Assembly: GCA_014871665.1 (NCBI GenBank)
Contig: WGSL01000010.1
Location: 1 to 43,570, forward strand
Origin: Collinsella sp.
GTDB taxonomy: Bacteria > Actinomycetota > Coriobacteriia > Coriobacteriales > Coriobacteriaceae
Reading direction: 5' to 3'
Length of the DNA: 43,570 nt
In this document: in pieces, positions 15,673 through 23,027 of the stretch
Layout of the letters: every line of letters begins with the position of its first letter
Numbering within the stretch: position 1 is the first letter of the stretch
The notes under the pieces: generated by a model
Told to the model about the DNA's origin: nothing
What the model saw: only the letters and a program-made list of their open reading frames with translations
The model's database searches: none
Position numbers and translations under genes: made by a program

Positions 15673-17178
15673 ATGGCGCACGAGCAGCACACCTATATCT
15701 GCATCGACCTCAAGACGTTTTATGCCAGCGTCGAGTGCGTCGACCGTGGGCTCGATCCGCTCACCACCAACCTGGTCGTTGCCGACGAATCGCGCGGACG
15801 CACGACCATCTGCCTCGCTATCACGCAGGCCATGAAGGACTTAGGTATTCACAACCGCTGCCGTCTGTTCGAGATTCCCGACGGCATCGACTGCATCAAA
15901 GCAGTGCCGCGCATGCAGCACTACATGGAGGTGTCGGCGCAAATCTACGGCATCTATCTGGAATACGTCAGCCCCCAGGACGTGCACGTCTACTCAATTG
16001 ACGAGTGCTTTATCGACGTGACACCCTATCTGGACCTCTATCACACCGATGCGGAAGGCTTCGCCTGCATGTTGCGCGACGAGGTCCTGGCGCGCACCGG
16101 CATCACGGCGACGGTCGGCATCGGCCCCAACCTATTCCAGGCCAAGGTGGCGCTCGACGTCACCGCCAAGCACGTACCCAGCCGCATCGGCATACTCGAC
16201 GATGAGACCTTTCGCAAGGAAATCTGGCCCCATCGTCCCATCACCGATATCTGGGGCATCGGCCCCGGCGTGGCAGCACGACTCGAAAAATACGGCGTCT
16301 ACGATCTGATGGGCGTCGCGGCGCTCGACGAAAACCTGCTTTACGACGAGCTCGGCGTCAATGCCGAGTATCTCATCGACCACGCCTTCGGACGCGAGCC
16401 GACAACCATCGCCGATATCCAAGCCTATCGCCCGCAAGCAACTTCGACCACCACAGGACAGGTGCTCTCGAAGGGCTATGCCTACGAGCAGGCCTACACC
16501 GTCTTGCGCGAGATGGTCGACAACGCCGTGTTGGACTTGATCGATAAGCACGTGGTCTGCGACAGCATCTCGCTCTTTGTGGGCTACGCGAGCGAGCGCG
16601 CCGACATACGCAGGCTTGATGCCAGCGGTACTGCACAATATGTGGACGGATGCGGGCATTTGCGTTCGAGTACGTCGAGCATCGAACCCACCGCAACCGC
16701 CGGCCCCGAGCTCGCGCCCCGTGCTCCCAAGCCCGTCCAGCGCGATGACGAACGGCGCCGCCTGGTGCGCGAAGCGCAGGCAATCGATGGCATCTTTGTG
16801 GGAGAGCATGGTGGCAAACCGCGTGGTGGCTATGCCGCGCTCTTTGCGCACTCCAACGCCTCGCGCAAGCTGCCCGAGCGTACCAATTCGTTTAAGAAGA
16901 TCATGGGCTATTTCGATGAGCTCTGGGCGCAGACTGTCGATCCCAAACGACCGGTCAAGCGCATCAACCTGGGCTTTAGCAATCTTGTGCCCGAGGAATT
17001 TGCCACCATCGATCTGTTCAGCGATATCGAGGCCGATGAGCGCGAGCGCGACCTGGCGCGCGCCGTCCTGGCCGTGAAAGGCAAGTACGGCAAGAACGCG
17101 CTCGTCAAGGGATTAAGCTTTACCGCCGGCGCCACCGCGCGCGAGCGCAACGATCAAGTTGGAGGACACCGTGCCTAA
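15673..17178 (+). CDS. Y-family DNA polymerase (UmuC/DinB-like), damage-inducible
   Basis: Translesion DNA polymerase of 501 residues. IDLKTFYASVECVDRG at the N-terminus holds the first catalytic Asp; YSIDECFIDVTPY holds the SxDE pair. TVGIGPNLFQAKVALDVTAKH follows, then the helix-hairpin-helix ITDIWGIGPGVAARLEKYGV. The little-finger domain is C-terminal, with an unusual insertion of low-complexity sequence (about residues 325-365: SSTSSIEPTATAGPELAPRA). The ATG at 15673 has GAAGGG 5 bases upstream; the ATG at 15652 does not. An SOS box and promoter lie just before it. The end overlaps the YolD-like gene by 8 bases, the usual pairing for UvrX/YqjW-type polymerases. Confidence 0.92.
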   Translation: MAHEQHTYICIDLKTFYASVECVDRGLDPLTTNLVVADESRGRTTICLAITQAMKDLGIHNRCRLFEIPDGIDCIKAVPRMQHYMEVSAQIYGIYLEYVSPQDVHVYSIDECFIDVTPYLDLYHTDAEGFACMLRDEVLARTGITATVGIGPNLFQAKVALDVTAKHVPSRIGILDDETFRKEIWPHRPITDIWGIGPGVAARLEKYGVYDLMGVAALDENLLYDELGVNAEYLIDHAFGREPTTIADIQAYRPQATSTTTGQVLSKGYAYEQAYTVLREMVDNAVLDLIDKHVVCDSISLFVGYASERADIRRLDASGTAQYVDGCGHLRSSTSSIEPTATAGPELAPRAPKPVQRDDERRRLVREAQAIDGIFVGEHGGKPRGGYAALFAHSNASRKLPERTNSFKKIMGYFDELWAQTVDPKRPVKRINLGFSNLVPEEFATIDLFSDIEADERERDLARAVLAVKGKYGKNALVKGLSFTAGATARERNDQVGGHRA

Positions 17179-17596
17179 ACCCAAACAACAGCCCATGCGC
17201 CCGCCGACCGCCTTCGAGCGCCTGGCGGACCCCGAGGGCAGACGCCGCGCAGCCGACCCCAACCTCACTGCCAACGGTGCCGTGCGCGCCAACCGCGCCG
17301 CACAGTTTATGCCCTTTGCCGCCCTCACGGGATACTACGAACTCGTGCGCAAGCAGGAAATCACCGTCGAGCAAAAACGTGAGCTCACGGAAGAAAAAGC
17401 CCTCGAGCTTTCGCAAAAGCTCGAGGGCCTCAAACGCGGCGACTTGGTGCGCGTCACCTATTACGATACGTACGGCTATCGTAGCCGCACGGGCATTCTC
17501 GACGAAGCGTTACCCGCATTCAAGCTGCTCAAACTCAGGGATATCGCCATCAACTTCGACGATATCCAGGACATTGAGCTACGCGGACGAGCCTAG
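17171..17596 (+). CDS. YolD-like family protein
   Basis: Small protein (141 residues) of the YolD-like family, which commonly accompanies Y-family polymerases and may be a UmuD-like partner. The conserved block RAAQFMPFAALTGYYELVRKQE and the C-terminal SH3-like stretch (GDLVRVTYYDTYGYRSRTGILDE cut across residues 91-113) are visible. Translation starts at GTG 17171, 5 bases after GGAGG and inside the polymerase 3' end, so the two are translationally coupled and share the SOS-controlled promoter. Its stop TAG shares the sequence CTAG with the stop of the convergent surface-protein gene. The molecular function of YolD proteins is not well established. Confidence 0.85.
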   Translation: MPKPKQQPMRPPTAFERLADPEGRRRAADPNLTANGAVRANRAAQFMPFAALTGYYELVRKQEITVEQKRELTEEKALELSQKLEGLKRGDLVRVTYYDTYGYRSRTGILDEALPAFKLLKLRDIAINFDDIQDIELRGRA

Positions 17597-20145
17597 CGAC
17601 GAGAACGCTTGCGCAAGACGAGAGCAATGCCAAGCACTGCGGCAGCTGCAACCAGCAATCCCAAGACCAGCGTGAGGGTCGAGTCGCCAGCGCGAGGCAG
17701 CGAGCCGTCCTTCGGAGTCTTCTTAGCGGTCGTCGTGACGGTGGTCGTGGTGCTGCTCGACTGGTCGTTGCCACCCGTCTGGCTGCCGCCAGGCTGATCG
17801 CCGCCACCCGGCTGCGAAGGATCGGTGGGTTCCGTCGGATCCGGAGTACCGGGATCAACCGGATTCTCCGAATTCTCCTTGCGCTGGATCCAGACCTGGC
17901 AACCATAGAACGGGTTGGCGGTACCAAGGCACAGACCCTGGTTGGTCACCGCAAAGGTGCGCAGACCATGGTTATACGGATCGTTAAAGCCATTGGTCGT
18001 CAGCGTCGTAAAGTTCACGCCGTCCTCGGTCACATACATATCAAAGCCGCGCTCGGCATCGCGCAGGTAACACATGCACGTAAGGACACTCTGCAACTTC
18101 TTGAGGTTCTCCTCGCTCAGCAGCTTATCGAATGCATCCTGAATATCGCCCGGCAGCTCGGTGCCATAGGCATCCTCGTACTGCTGCTTAAGGCTCTCAT
18201 AGCTATCGAGCATGTCCTGATACTGGTCGGCAAAGGACTTGAAGTACGCGATCTCGCCATCGATCTTCTGGACATAAGCGGCGTCGTCCTCAACGTCCTG
18301 GGACATCGTCGCGGCCTGATCGCAAAGACCGCCCGCGGCATCCTCCAGCGCATCGCTCAGATCGCCAAAGCCCTTAGCAACCTCGGTCTTCTCGTCATCG
18401 ACATCGACGGCCTTGTTTGAATCATCAACCTCAGCAGCTTCGTTCGAATCATCGACCTCGACGGCCTCGTTTGAATCATCGTCCGCAAGCGTGTTCACGG
18501 GAACGATGGGGTCGTCAGGCGATTTCTTGTCGAGCAGGTGATCGAGCAGGTCCCTAAGGCGCTGAACCTGAGAGTCCCACTCCTCGGGCGTCATATCGAT
18601 AATGTCGCCATTGGAGAACTGGCCGATCGGCTCAAGCAGGCTCGCGGTATCAAAGGTACCGATATACAGCTTGCCGTCGAACTTCTGCATGCGCCAAATG
18701 TACTGGTTCTCGTTTCGGCCAAAGCCCGAAGTCAGGCCGGAAATACCGCCCTCGGGGAACATGTCGGTGCGATCGCCAACGACGAGCTCCATGTTCTCGT
18801 CCTTGTCCATGCGATAGATGTTAACCGACTGCTCAAGATTGGCATTCACAAACGAGCAGTCAACGCCACCCATGCTGCTCTTGCCGCCCTCTTCGGTGTT
18901 GGATTTGTTGAACAGGATGCGCTCGAGGGCAATCTCCTCGTCGTTGTATTCACCGATATAGAGGTAGTCGTTGTAGACGATGAGGTTGGCAGCGCCAGAA
19001 CGGGTACGGGCAGGATCGATGCCAAAGCAGTACTTTGCACCGTCCGTCTTCTGATCGCCGACAATGGGAGTCCACGAATAGCTGCCGTCGGCATTCTTGT
19101 CGCCACGGACCATGGCAAACGACTGCATGGAATTATCATCGGGAGCGTTCTCGGGCGTACCGGTGCAGATGGTCGCATAGAGATGGCCATTGTACGAGAC
19201 CATATCCCAAATGGCGCCGCCGTAGATGCTGTCCTGATAGCGAATCGCCGGATAGCCAAACAGCTTCACCGAGTTGGCAATCTCGGTGAAGCTGTCCTGG
19301 CCCTTCGAGGGGTCAGACGACGTCAGGATTGTCGACACAAAATTACCGTTCGCGTCTTTACCCACATTACTGATGACGAGCTGGCCATCATGGACGCACA
19401 TGCCGCGGATACCGGTAGAAATGCCCTGCTTGTAGGCAGCACCGTAATCCTGCATGCTCGAAAGGCCCTGATAGACAACTTTGTACTCATCCGTCTTAGG
19501 ATCGATCTCGTATACAGCAGGCAGGCCGCCTTTGCCGTCATTGGTCCTGACGCTGCCGCAGAAATAGAGCTTACCCTTATAGCTCACGGCATTGCGGAAC
19601 AAAGGAGCGACGCCGTTGAGCGATTCAGAGAGTAGCAGCTTGGTCTCACCGGTCTTGGTATTGATCTTGACCAAGATGCCGCCGCTGTCCTTGTCGGCCG
19701 TGCCGTCCTCCTTCTGCTGTCCATAGAAGAAGGTACCGTTAAACATGGCCTCCAGCGTCAGGCGCATGGTTTCGACATCAAAGGAATCGCCCAGCGTGCT
19801 GTTCATGAGCGTCAGCGTGTTGCCCATCGCCGCATAGCAGGTGCCCACATAAAGCCAGTCACCATAGCTCGCAGCCGCCCAAGTGTAGCTCTGGCCGCGA
19901 TCGCCTTCGTTGTTGGCCGTATTACCATCGGCGCCCGGAACGGCAACGGCACCGTTACCCTGGTAGTCGACGATGCCATCCGGCTGCGACGTTCCTACCG
20001 TAGGATGCGAGAGCTTCTCAAAGGAATACCCATTTCCCGCATTGTAGGTAACGGCACCCGATGCGTCTTCGGCGTGCGCCGGCAGCGGCGATACCAAGAT
20101 AGCGGCAAGCGCTGCCACCAAGCCAAGTGTTCCCACTCGTCTCAT
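17593..20145 (-). CDS. Large secreted, cell-wall-anchored surface protein
   Basis: An 850-residue protein with a Sec signal peptide (about 1-25, ending PLPAHA) and a C-terminal sorting signal. The latter is SLPRAGDS, a hydrophobic helix and RKRSRR; the LPxTG position reads LPRAG. The ectodomain (about 30-530) has repeated short strands of the type WLYVGTCY, KLYFCGS, HLYATIC, YLYIGEYN and KLYIGTFD, suggesting a beta-propeller. Next come three acidic 9-residue repeats (DDSNEAVEV type, about 555-585), a helical, probably coiled-coil part, then a Pro/Gly/Thr-rich wall spacer. It probably acts at the surface in adhesion or ligand binding; the ligand is unknown. No sortase gene is in the window. 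The gene starts at ATG 20145 with GGGAGG upstream. Confidence 0.8.
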   Translation of the reverse strand: MRRVGTLGLVAALAAILVSPLPAHAEDASGAVTYNAGNGYSFEKLSHPTVGTSQPDGIVDYQGNGAVAVPGADGNTANNEGDRGQSYTWAAASYGDWLYVGTCYAAMGNTLTLMNSTLGDSFDVETMRLTLEAMFNGTFFYGQQKEDGTADKDSGGILVKINTKTGETKLLLSESLNGVAPLFRNAVSYKGKLYFCGSVRTNDGKGGLPAVYEIDPKTDEYKVVYQGLSSMQDYGAAYKQGISTGIRGMCVHDGQLVISNVGKDANGNFVSTILTSSDPSKGQDSFTEIANSVKLFGYPAIRYQDSIYGGAIWDMVSYNGHLYATICTGTPENAPDDNSMQSFAMVRGDKNADGSYSWTPIVGDQKTDGAKYCFGIDPARTRSGAANLIVYNDYLYIGEYNDEEIALERILFNKSNTEEGGKSSMGGVDCSFVNANLEQSVNIYRMDKDENMELVVGDRTDMFPEGGISGLTSGFGRNENQYIWRMQKFDGKLYIGTFDTASLLEPIGQFSNGDIIDMTPEEWDSQVQRLRDLLDHLLDKKSPDDPIVPVNTLADDDSNEAVEVDDSNEAAEVDDSNKAVDVDDEKTEVAKGFGDLSDALEDAAGGLCDQAATMSQDVEDDAAYVQKIDGEIAYFKSFADQYQDMLDSYESLKQQYEDAYGTELPGDIQDAFDKLLSEENLKKLQSVLTCMCYLRDAERGFDMYVTEDGVNFTTLTTNGFNDPYNHGLRTFAVTNQGLCLGTANPFYGCQVWIQRKENSENPVDPGTPDPTEPTDPSQPGGGDQPGGSQTGGNDQSSSTTTTVTTTAKKTPKDGSLPRAGDSTLTLVLGLLVAAAAVLGIALVLRKRSRR

Positions 20146-20235
20146 AAGGTTATAGCCTCCCCTGTCCTAAAGCCCAGTTTTAGCATTCTTCATTTCTGTC
20201 CACGGTTAATTGCAATCTGAGCACAGCAATAATCA

Positions 20236-20251
20236 GTGTATAAATATACAC
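20236..20251. promoter_or_regulatory. AT-rich palindrome upstream of surface protein gene
   Basis: GTGTATA-AA-TATACAC is a perfect 7-bp inverted repeat about 90 bases before the surface-protein start and could be an operator. No cognate regulator is identifiable. Confidence 0.4.
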
Positions 20252-20331
20252 CTGTATTTTTTTGGACGGGTTCATAGATGCTCGATTGGTAGCGAATTCC
20301 GCGCAAACCGTCACCAAACTCCACTTTTGCC

Positions 20332-20368
20332 GCATCTAAAGGTTATTTTTGCGCAAATTTTTGGATGC
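20332..20368 (-). terminator. Weak hairpin after the HMA-domain gene
   Basis: GCATCTAAA (20332-20340) and TTTGGATGC (20360-20368) pair with one mismatch around an AT-rich loop containing TTGCGCAA. It lies downstream of the minus-strand HMA gene and may be its terminator, although no clear T run follows. Confidence 0.3.
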
Positions 20369-20417
20369 CGATAGTCACAATGGGCAGGAGGCTGGTACCC
20401 ACCGGAGAGGGCAACGC

Positions 20418-20801
20418 CTACATTTTCATAACGTAATAGCCCGCACCCCTCACTGCCGTCTCGAGTGTGTCGCGATCAACCGGGCGCTTCGAGCGCACGC
20501 GTGCCGTGTGGTCCGCGTACGTTACCGTAGCCCACACGCCATCAAGCGCATTGAGGGCATTCGTCACATTCCGGGCGCAGCCGTCGCAACTCATGCCGCC
20601 GATAAGGAGTTCCTCACGATAGGGGTAGTGGGACTCGTCGGTGTCTGCCACCACAACCTTTTTGGCCTTCTTGCCGCTCGCACCATCGCTGCAGCAACTC
20701 TTCCCGTGTGTCGAAGCGGCAATGCGACGCAGTCCAAAAAACATGCCGACGGCAATGACGGTCAGCACGATGAGATTCGCAGGGTTGAGCAAGTCACTCA
20801 T
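20418..20801 (-). CDS. Membrane-anchored heavy-metal-associated (HMA) domain protein
   Basis: A 127-residue protein with one N-terminal transmembrane helix (about residues 8-24), a short Cys pair (CC at 36-37), a Lys-rich linker, and a C-terminal HMA domain with the metal site GMSCDGCARN (Cys72 and Cys75). This resembles CopZ-like copper chaperones or the N-terminal metal domains of P1B ATPases, here tethered to the membrane. The start ATG at 20801 follows AAGGGG. The upstream region carries a CsoR-like operator, which supports copper (or another soft-metal) control. No copper ATPase or csoR gene is in the window, so the partner must lie elsewhere. Confidence 0.8.
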   Translation of the reverse strand: MSDLLNPANLIVLTVIAVGMFFGLRRIAASTHGKSCCSDGASGKKAKKVVVADTDESHYPYREELLIGGMSCDGCARNVTNALNALDGVWATVTYADHTARVRSKRPVDRDTLETAVRGAGYYVMKM

Positions 20802-20829
20802 GCGTTCCCCTTTCAGTAGCACTATCTAG

Positions 20830-20846
20830 ATACCCCCATGGGGTGT
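20830..20846. promoter_or_regulatory. CsoR/FrmR-type operator
   Basis: ATACCCCCATGGGGTGT is a G/C-tract palindrome of the TACCC-N-GGGTA type bound by CsoR-family metal sensors. It lies between the HMA gene start and its likely -10 box. The match is by pattern; the regulator is not in the window. Confidence 0.6.
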
Positions 20847-20851
20847 CCCCA

Positions 20852-20882
20852 TCTTAACCCAAAATCATGTCCGTTCGGTCAA
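20852..20882 (-). promoter_or_regulatory. Possible promoter of the HMA gene
   Basis: On the minus strand TTGACC (20877-20882) and TTAAGA (20852-20857) are 19 bases apart; the CsoR-like operator follows directly. The wide spacing makes this tentative. Confidence 0.4.
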
Positions 20883-20908
20883 TTAGTTTTCCTCTTCAAA
20901 CTTTTTTG

Positions 20909-20936
20909 TTGACCATGGCTTACTTTCGTGTATAAG
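20909..20936 (+). promoter_or_regulatory. Promoter of the DUF3793-flavodoxin operon
   Basis: TTGACC (20909-20914) and TATAAG (20931-20936) are 16 bases apart. A DtxR-like palindrome begins at the end of the -10 box. Confidence 0.65.
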
Positions 20937-20951
20937 TTTTCCTAGGCTAAC
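20936..20951. promoter_or_regulatory. DtxR/IdeR-like iron box
   Basis: GTTTTCCTAGGCTAAC is an imperfect palindrome (GTTnnCCTAGGnnAAC) whose TAGGCTAAC core matches the right-hand core of the DtxR/IdeR consensus TTAGGTTAGGCTAACCTAA. Its place at the expected transcription start of a flavodoxin operon suggests iron-dependent repression. Confidence 0.5.
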
Positions 20952-20974
20952 AGTTTAGATCCGTAAGGAGCGAC

Positions 20975-21679
20975 GTGACTCGAACCATAGACATCCCAAC
21001 GTTTCAGGCAGCAGTCGTGCGCAACTGCTCCCCCACGCTCGCGGGCATCAAGCCGGCATCGCTCTTTACCTATCCAGGCACCTACGCCCACGGGGACGGC
21101 TCGACCGCAACAGAAACCATCGCAGAACGCCGAGCACGCCTGCTCAACGTTATCGCCCAGTGCAACCGCGAGCTTGACCCGCTTGGCATCCACCTGAGTG
21201 TTTTGGTCTGGCGGCCCTGCGGAGCGCTCGTGTACGTGTACCGAGCCAAAAGCCTCACCACCTATTTCGCGGACCCTCGCGCCAAAACGGCGCTCGCCTC
21301 GGAAGGCTACGACACGAGAGACCTTTCGACATGCCTTGTGCATTTGGCATCACGCATCACGCTCGCGAGTAATAACGTCGCGGAATGCGCCTGTAGCCAG
21401 ACTCGATGCGCACTACCCCAGCAAGCTAGCTGCAGCAACGACTGCACCTGCGAGTTTCCGCACGAAATAGGCTACTTCCTAGGATATCCCTACGACGACG
21501 TGCACGAGTTTATCGTCCAGCGCGGCGAGAACTATAAGGTCTTTGGGGCCTGGAAGGTCTACGCAAATGTCGAGCAGGCACTTGCGACGTTTGATGCCTA
21601 CCGCGCCTGCACCCAATACTTCACCTTTGTCTATCAGCAGGGCTACAGCTTGGCGCAACTTGCCCAGGCAACCCGATAG
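20975..21679 (+). CDS. DUF3793 family protein
   Basis: A 234-residue soluble protein that I recognise as DUF3793-like: VLVWRPCGALVYVYRAKSL, HEIGYFLGYPYDDVHEFI and YKVFGAWKVYAN are the conserved blocks. An unusual Cys-rich insert (CACSQTRCALPQQASCSNDC, cut from a stretch of seven Cys around residues 146-168) precedes the conserved HEIGYFLGYP and might bind metal. The GTG at 20975 follows AAGGAG. It is followed by a flavodoxin gene 46 bases downstream, a common neighbourhood for this family, and both probably share the iron-box promoter. The function of DUF3793 is unknown; a role in iron or redox metabolism is suggested only by context. Confidence 0.75.
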   Translation: MTRTIDIPTFQAAVVRNCSPTLAGIKPASLFTYPGTYAHGDGSTATETIAERRARLLNVIAQCNRELDPLGIHLSVLVWRPCGALVYVYRAKSLTTYFADPRAKTALASEGYDTRDLSTCLVHLASRITLASNNVAECACSQTRCALPQQASCSNDCTCEFPHEIGYFLGYPYDDVHEFIVQRGENYKVFGAWKVYANVEQALATFDAYRACTQYFTFVYQQGYSLAQLAQATR

Positions 21680-21725
21680 AACATAGAAGCCGTGGCAACC
21701 TGCCGCACAACTGAAAGGACTCAAC

Positions 21726-22145
21726 ATGAGCAAGATCGCCGTCGTCTACTGGAGCGGCACGGGCAACACCGAGGCCATGGCAAACCTCGTTGCCGAAGGT
21801 GCAACCGATGCCGGCGCCGAGGCAGAGGTCATCTCCTGCGCCGACTTCTCCGCAGACAAGGCCGCTGGCTATGACGCTATCGCCTTCGGCTGCCCCGCCA
21901 TGGGTTCCGAGGAGCTTGAATATGATGAGTTCCAGCCCATGTGGGATGAGGTCAAGGAGACCCTCGGCGACAAGAAGGTCGTCCTCTTTGGCTCTTATTC
22001 GTGGGCCGAGGGCGAATGGATGGACAACTGGAAGGCGGACGCCGACGAGGAGGGCGTCAACGTCGTCGATTCCGTCATCTGCTACGACGCCCCCGATGAT
22101 GAGAGCGAAGCGGCCTGCCGCGCCCTTGGAGCCGAGCTCGCCTAG
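21726..22145 (+). CDS. Flavodoxin
   Basis: Small FMN electron carrier of 139 residues, the short-chain type. The N-terminal phosphate-binding loop YWSGTGNTEAMA, the AFGCPAMGSEELEYDEF segment and the FGSYSWAEGEWMD loop that contacts the flavin ring are all typical. It follows AAAGG before ATG 21726. Flavodoxins replace ferredoxin when iron is scarce, which fits the DtxR-like box upstream of the operon. It ends before a strong bidirectional terminator. Confidence 0.95.
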   Translation: MSKIAVVYWSGTGNTEAMANLVAEGATDAGAEAEVISCADFSADKAAGYDAIAFGCPAMGSEELEYDEFQPMWDEVKETLGDKKVVLFGSYSWAEGEWMDNWKADADEEGVNVVDSVICYDAPDDESEAACRALGAELA

Positions 22146-22202
22146 CGGCAATGAGCTCCGCCCGCAACGCGCATTGCAACAAAACACATTCGCGTCCCAA
22201 CA

Positions 22203-22237
22203 AAAACGGGAGCCGGATCACATCCGGCTCCCGTTTT
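22203..22237. terminator. Bidirectional Rho-independent terminator
   Basis: AAAACGGGAGCCGGAT (22203-22218) and its exact complement (22222-22237) form a 16-bp stem with a 3-base loop, flanked by A and T runs on both sides, between the convergent flavodoxin and ABC ATPase genes. Confidence 0.95.
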
Positions 22238-22262
22238 CTGCTATGTCAGTCATATAAAGCGG

Positions 22263-23015
22263 CTACGAGATATTGCCCAAGAACGCCTTGGTGCGCTCGC
22301 TCTTGGGGTGGTCGAAGACCTCGCTCGGCGTACCCTCTTCCACGATAACGCCGCCGTCCATAAAGACGACGCGGTCGGCGACGTCGCGGGCAAAGCCCAT
22401 CTCGTGCGTCACGACGATCATGGTCATGCCATCGCGTGCCAGGTCGCGCATGACACCCAGAACGTCGCGAACCAGCTCGGGATCGAGCGCCGACGTGGCC
22501 TCGTCAAAGAGCATAACGTGAGGGTTCATCGACAGGGCGCGGGCGATGGCAACGCGCTGCTGCTGGCCGCCCGAGAGCTGGCTCGGCATAAAGTCGATAC
22601 GCTCGGCAAGACCGACCTTGGTCAGCTCCTCGACGGCGATCTTCTCGGCCTCTTCCTTGCTGCGCTTGAGCACCTTTTGCTGCGCAAGCATGACGTTCTT
22701 TTTGACCGACAGGTGCGGGAACAGGTTGAACTGCTGAAACACCATGCCCAAGTGCGTACGCACCTTATTGAGGTCAACGCCCTTGGCGCACACATCCACG
22801 CCCTCGACGACAATCGAACCACTCGTAGGATGCTCCAGACGATTGATGCAGCGAAGCATCGTCGACTTGCCCGAGCCCGAAGGACCCAGAACTACGACGA
22901 CCTCGCCCTTATGCACATCCAGATCGATATCGCGCAGGACCACGTTATCGCCAAAGGCCTTCTGGAGGTTCTTAATGCTGACGACGACCTCGTTCGAGTT
23001 ATTGGTTTCGCTCAT
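22263..23015 (-). CDS. Polar amino acid ABC transporter ATP-binding protein
   Basis: ATPase subunit of a glutamine/cystine-type importer, 250 residues. It has Walker A GPSGSGKST, Q-loop VFQQFNLFPHL, signature LSGGQQQR, Walker B VMLFDEATSALD and the switch His in VVTHEMGFA. It is of the GlnQ/HisP group. ATG 23015 follows AAGGAGG. The gene is the last of a three-gene set with the permease (12 bases upstream) and the substrate-binding lipoprotein, all read on the minus strand. Substrate is probably a polar amino acid; which one cannot be decided from this subunit. Confidence 0.95.
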   Translation of the reverse strand: MSETNNSNEVVVSIKNLQKAFGDNVVLRDIDLDVHKGEVVVVLGPSGSGKSTMLRCINRLEHPTSGSIVVEGVDVCAKGVDLNKVRTHLGMVFQQFNLFPHLSVKKNVMLAQQKVLKRSKEEAEKIAVEELTKVGLAERIDFMPSQLSGGQQQRVAIARALSMNPHVMLFDEATSALDPELVRDVLGVMRDLARDGMTMIVVTHEMGFARDVADRVVFMDGGVIVEEGTPSEVFDHPKSERTKAFLGNIS

Positions 23016-23027
23016 GATAGGACCTCC

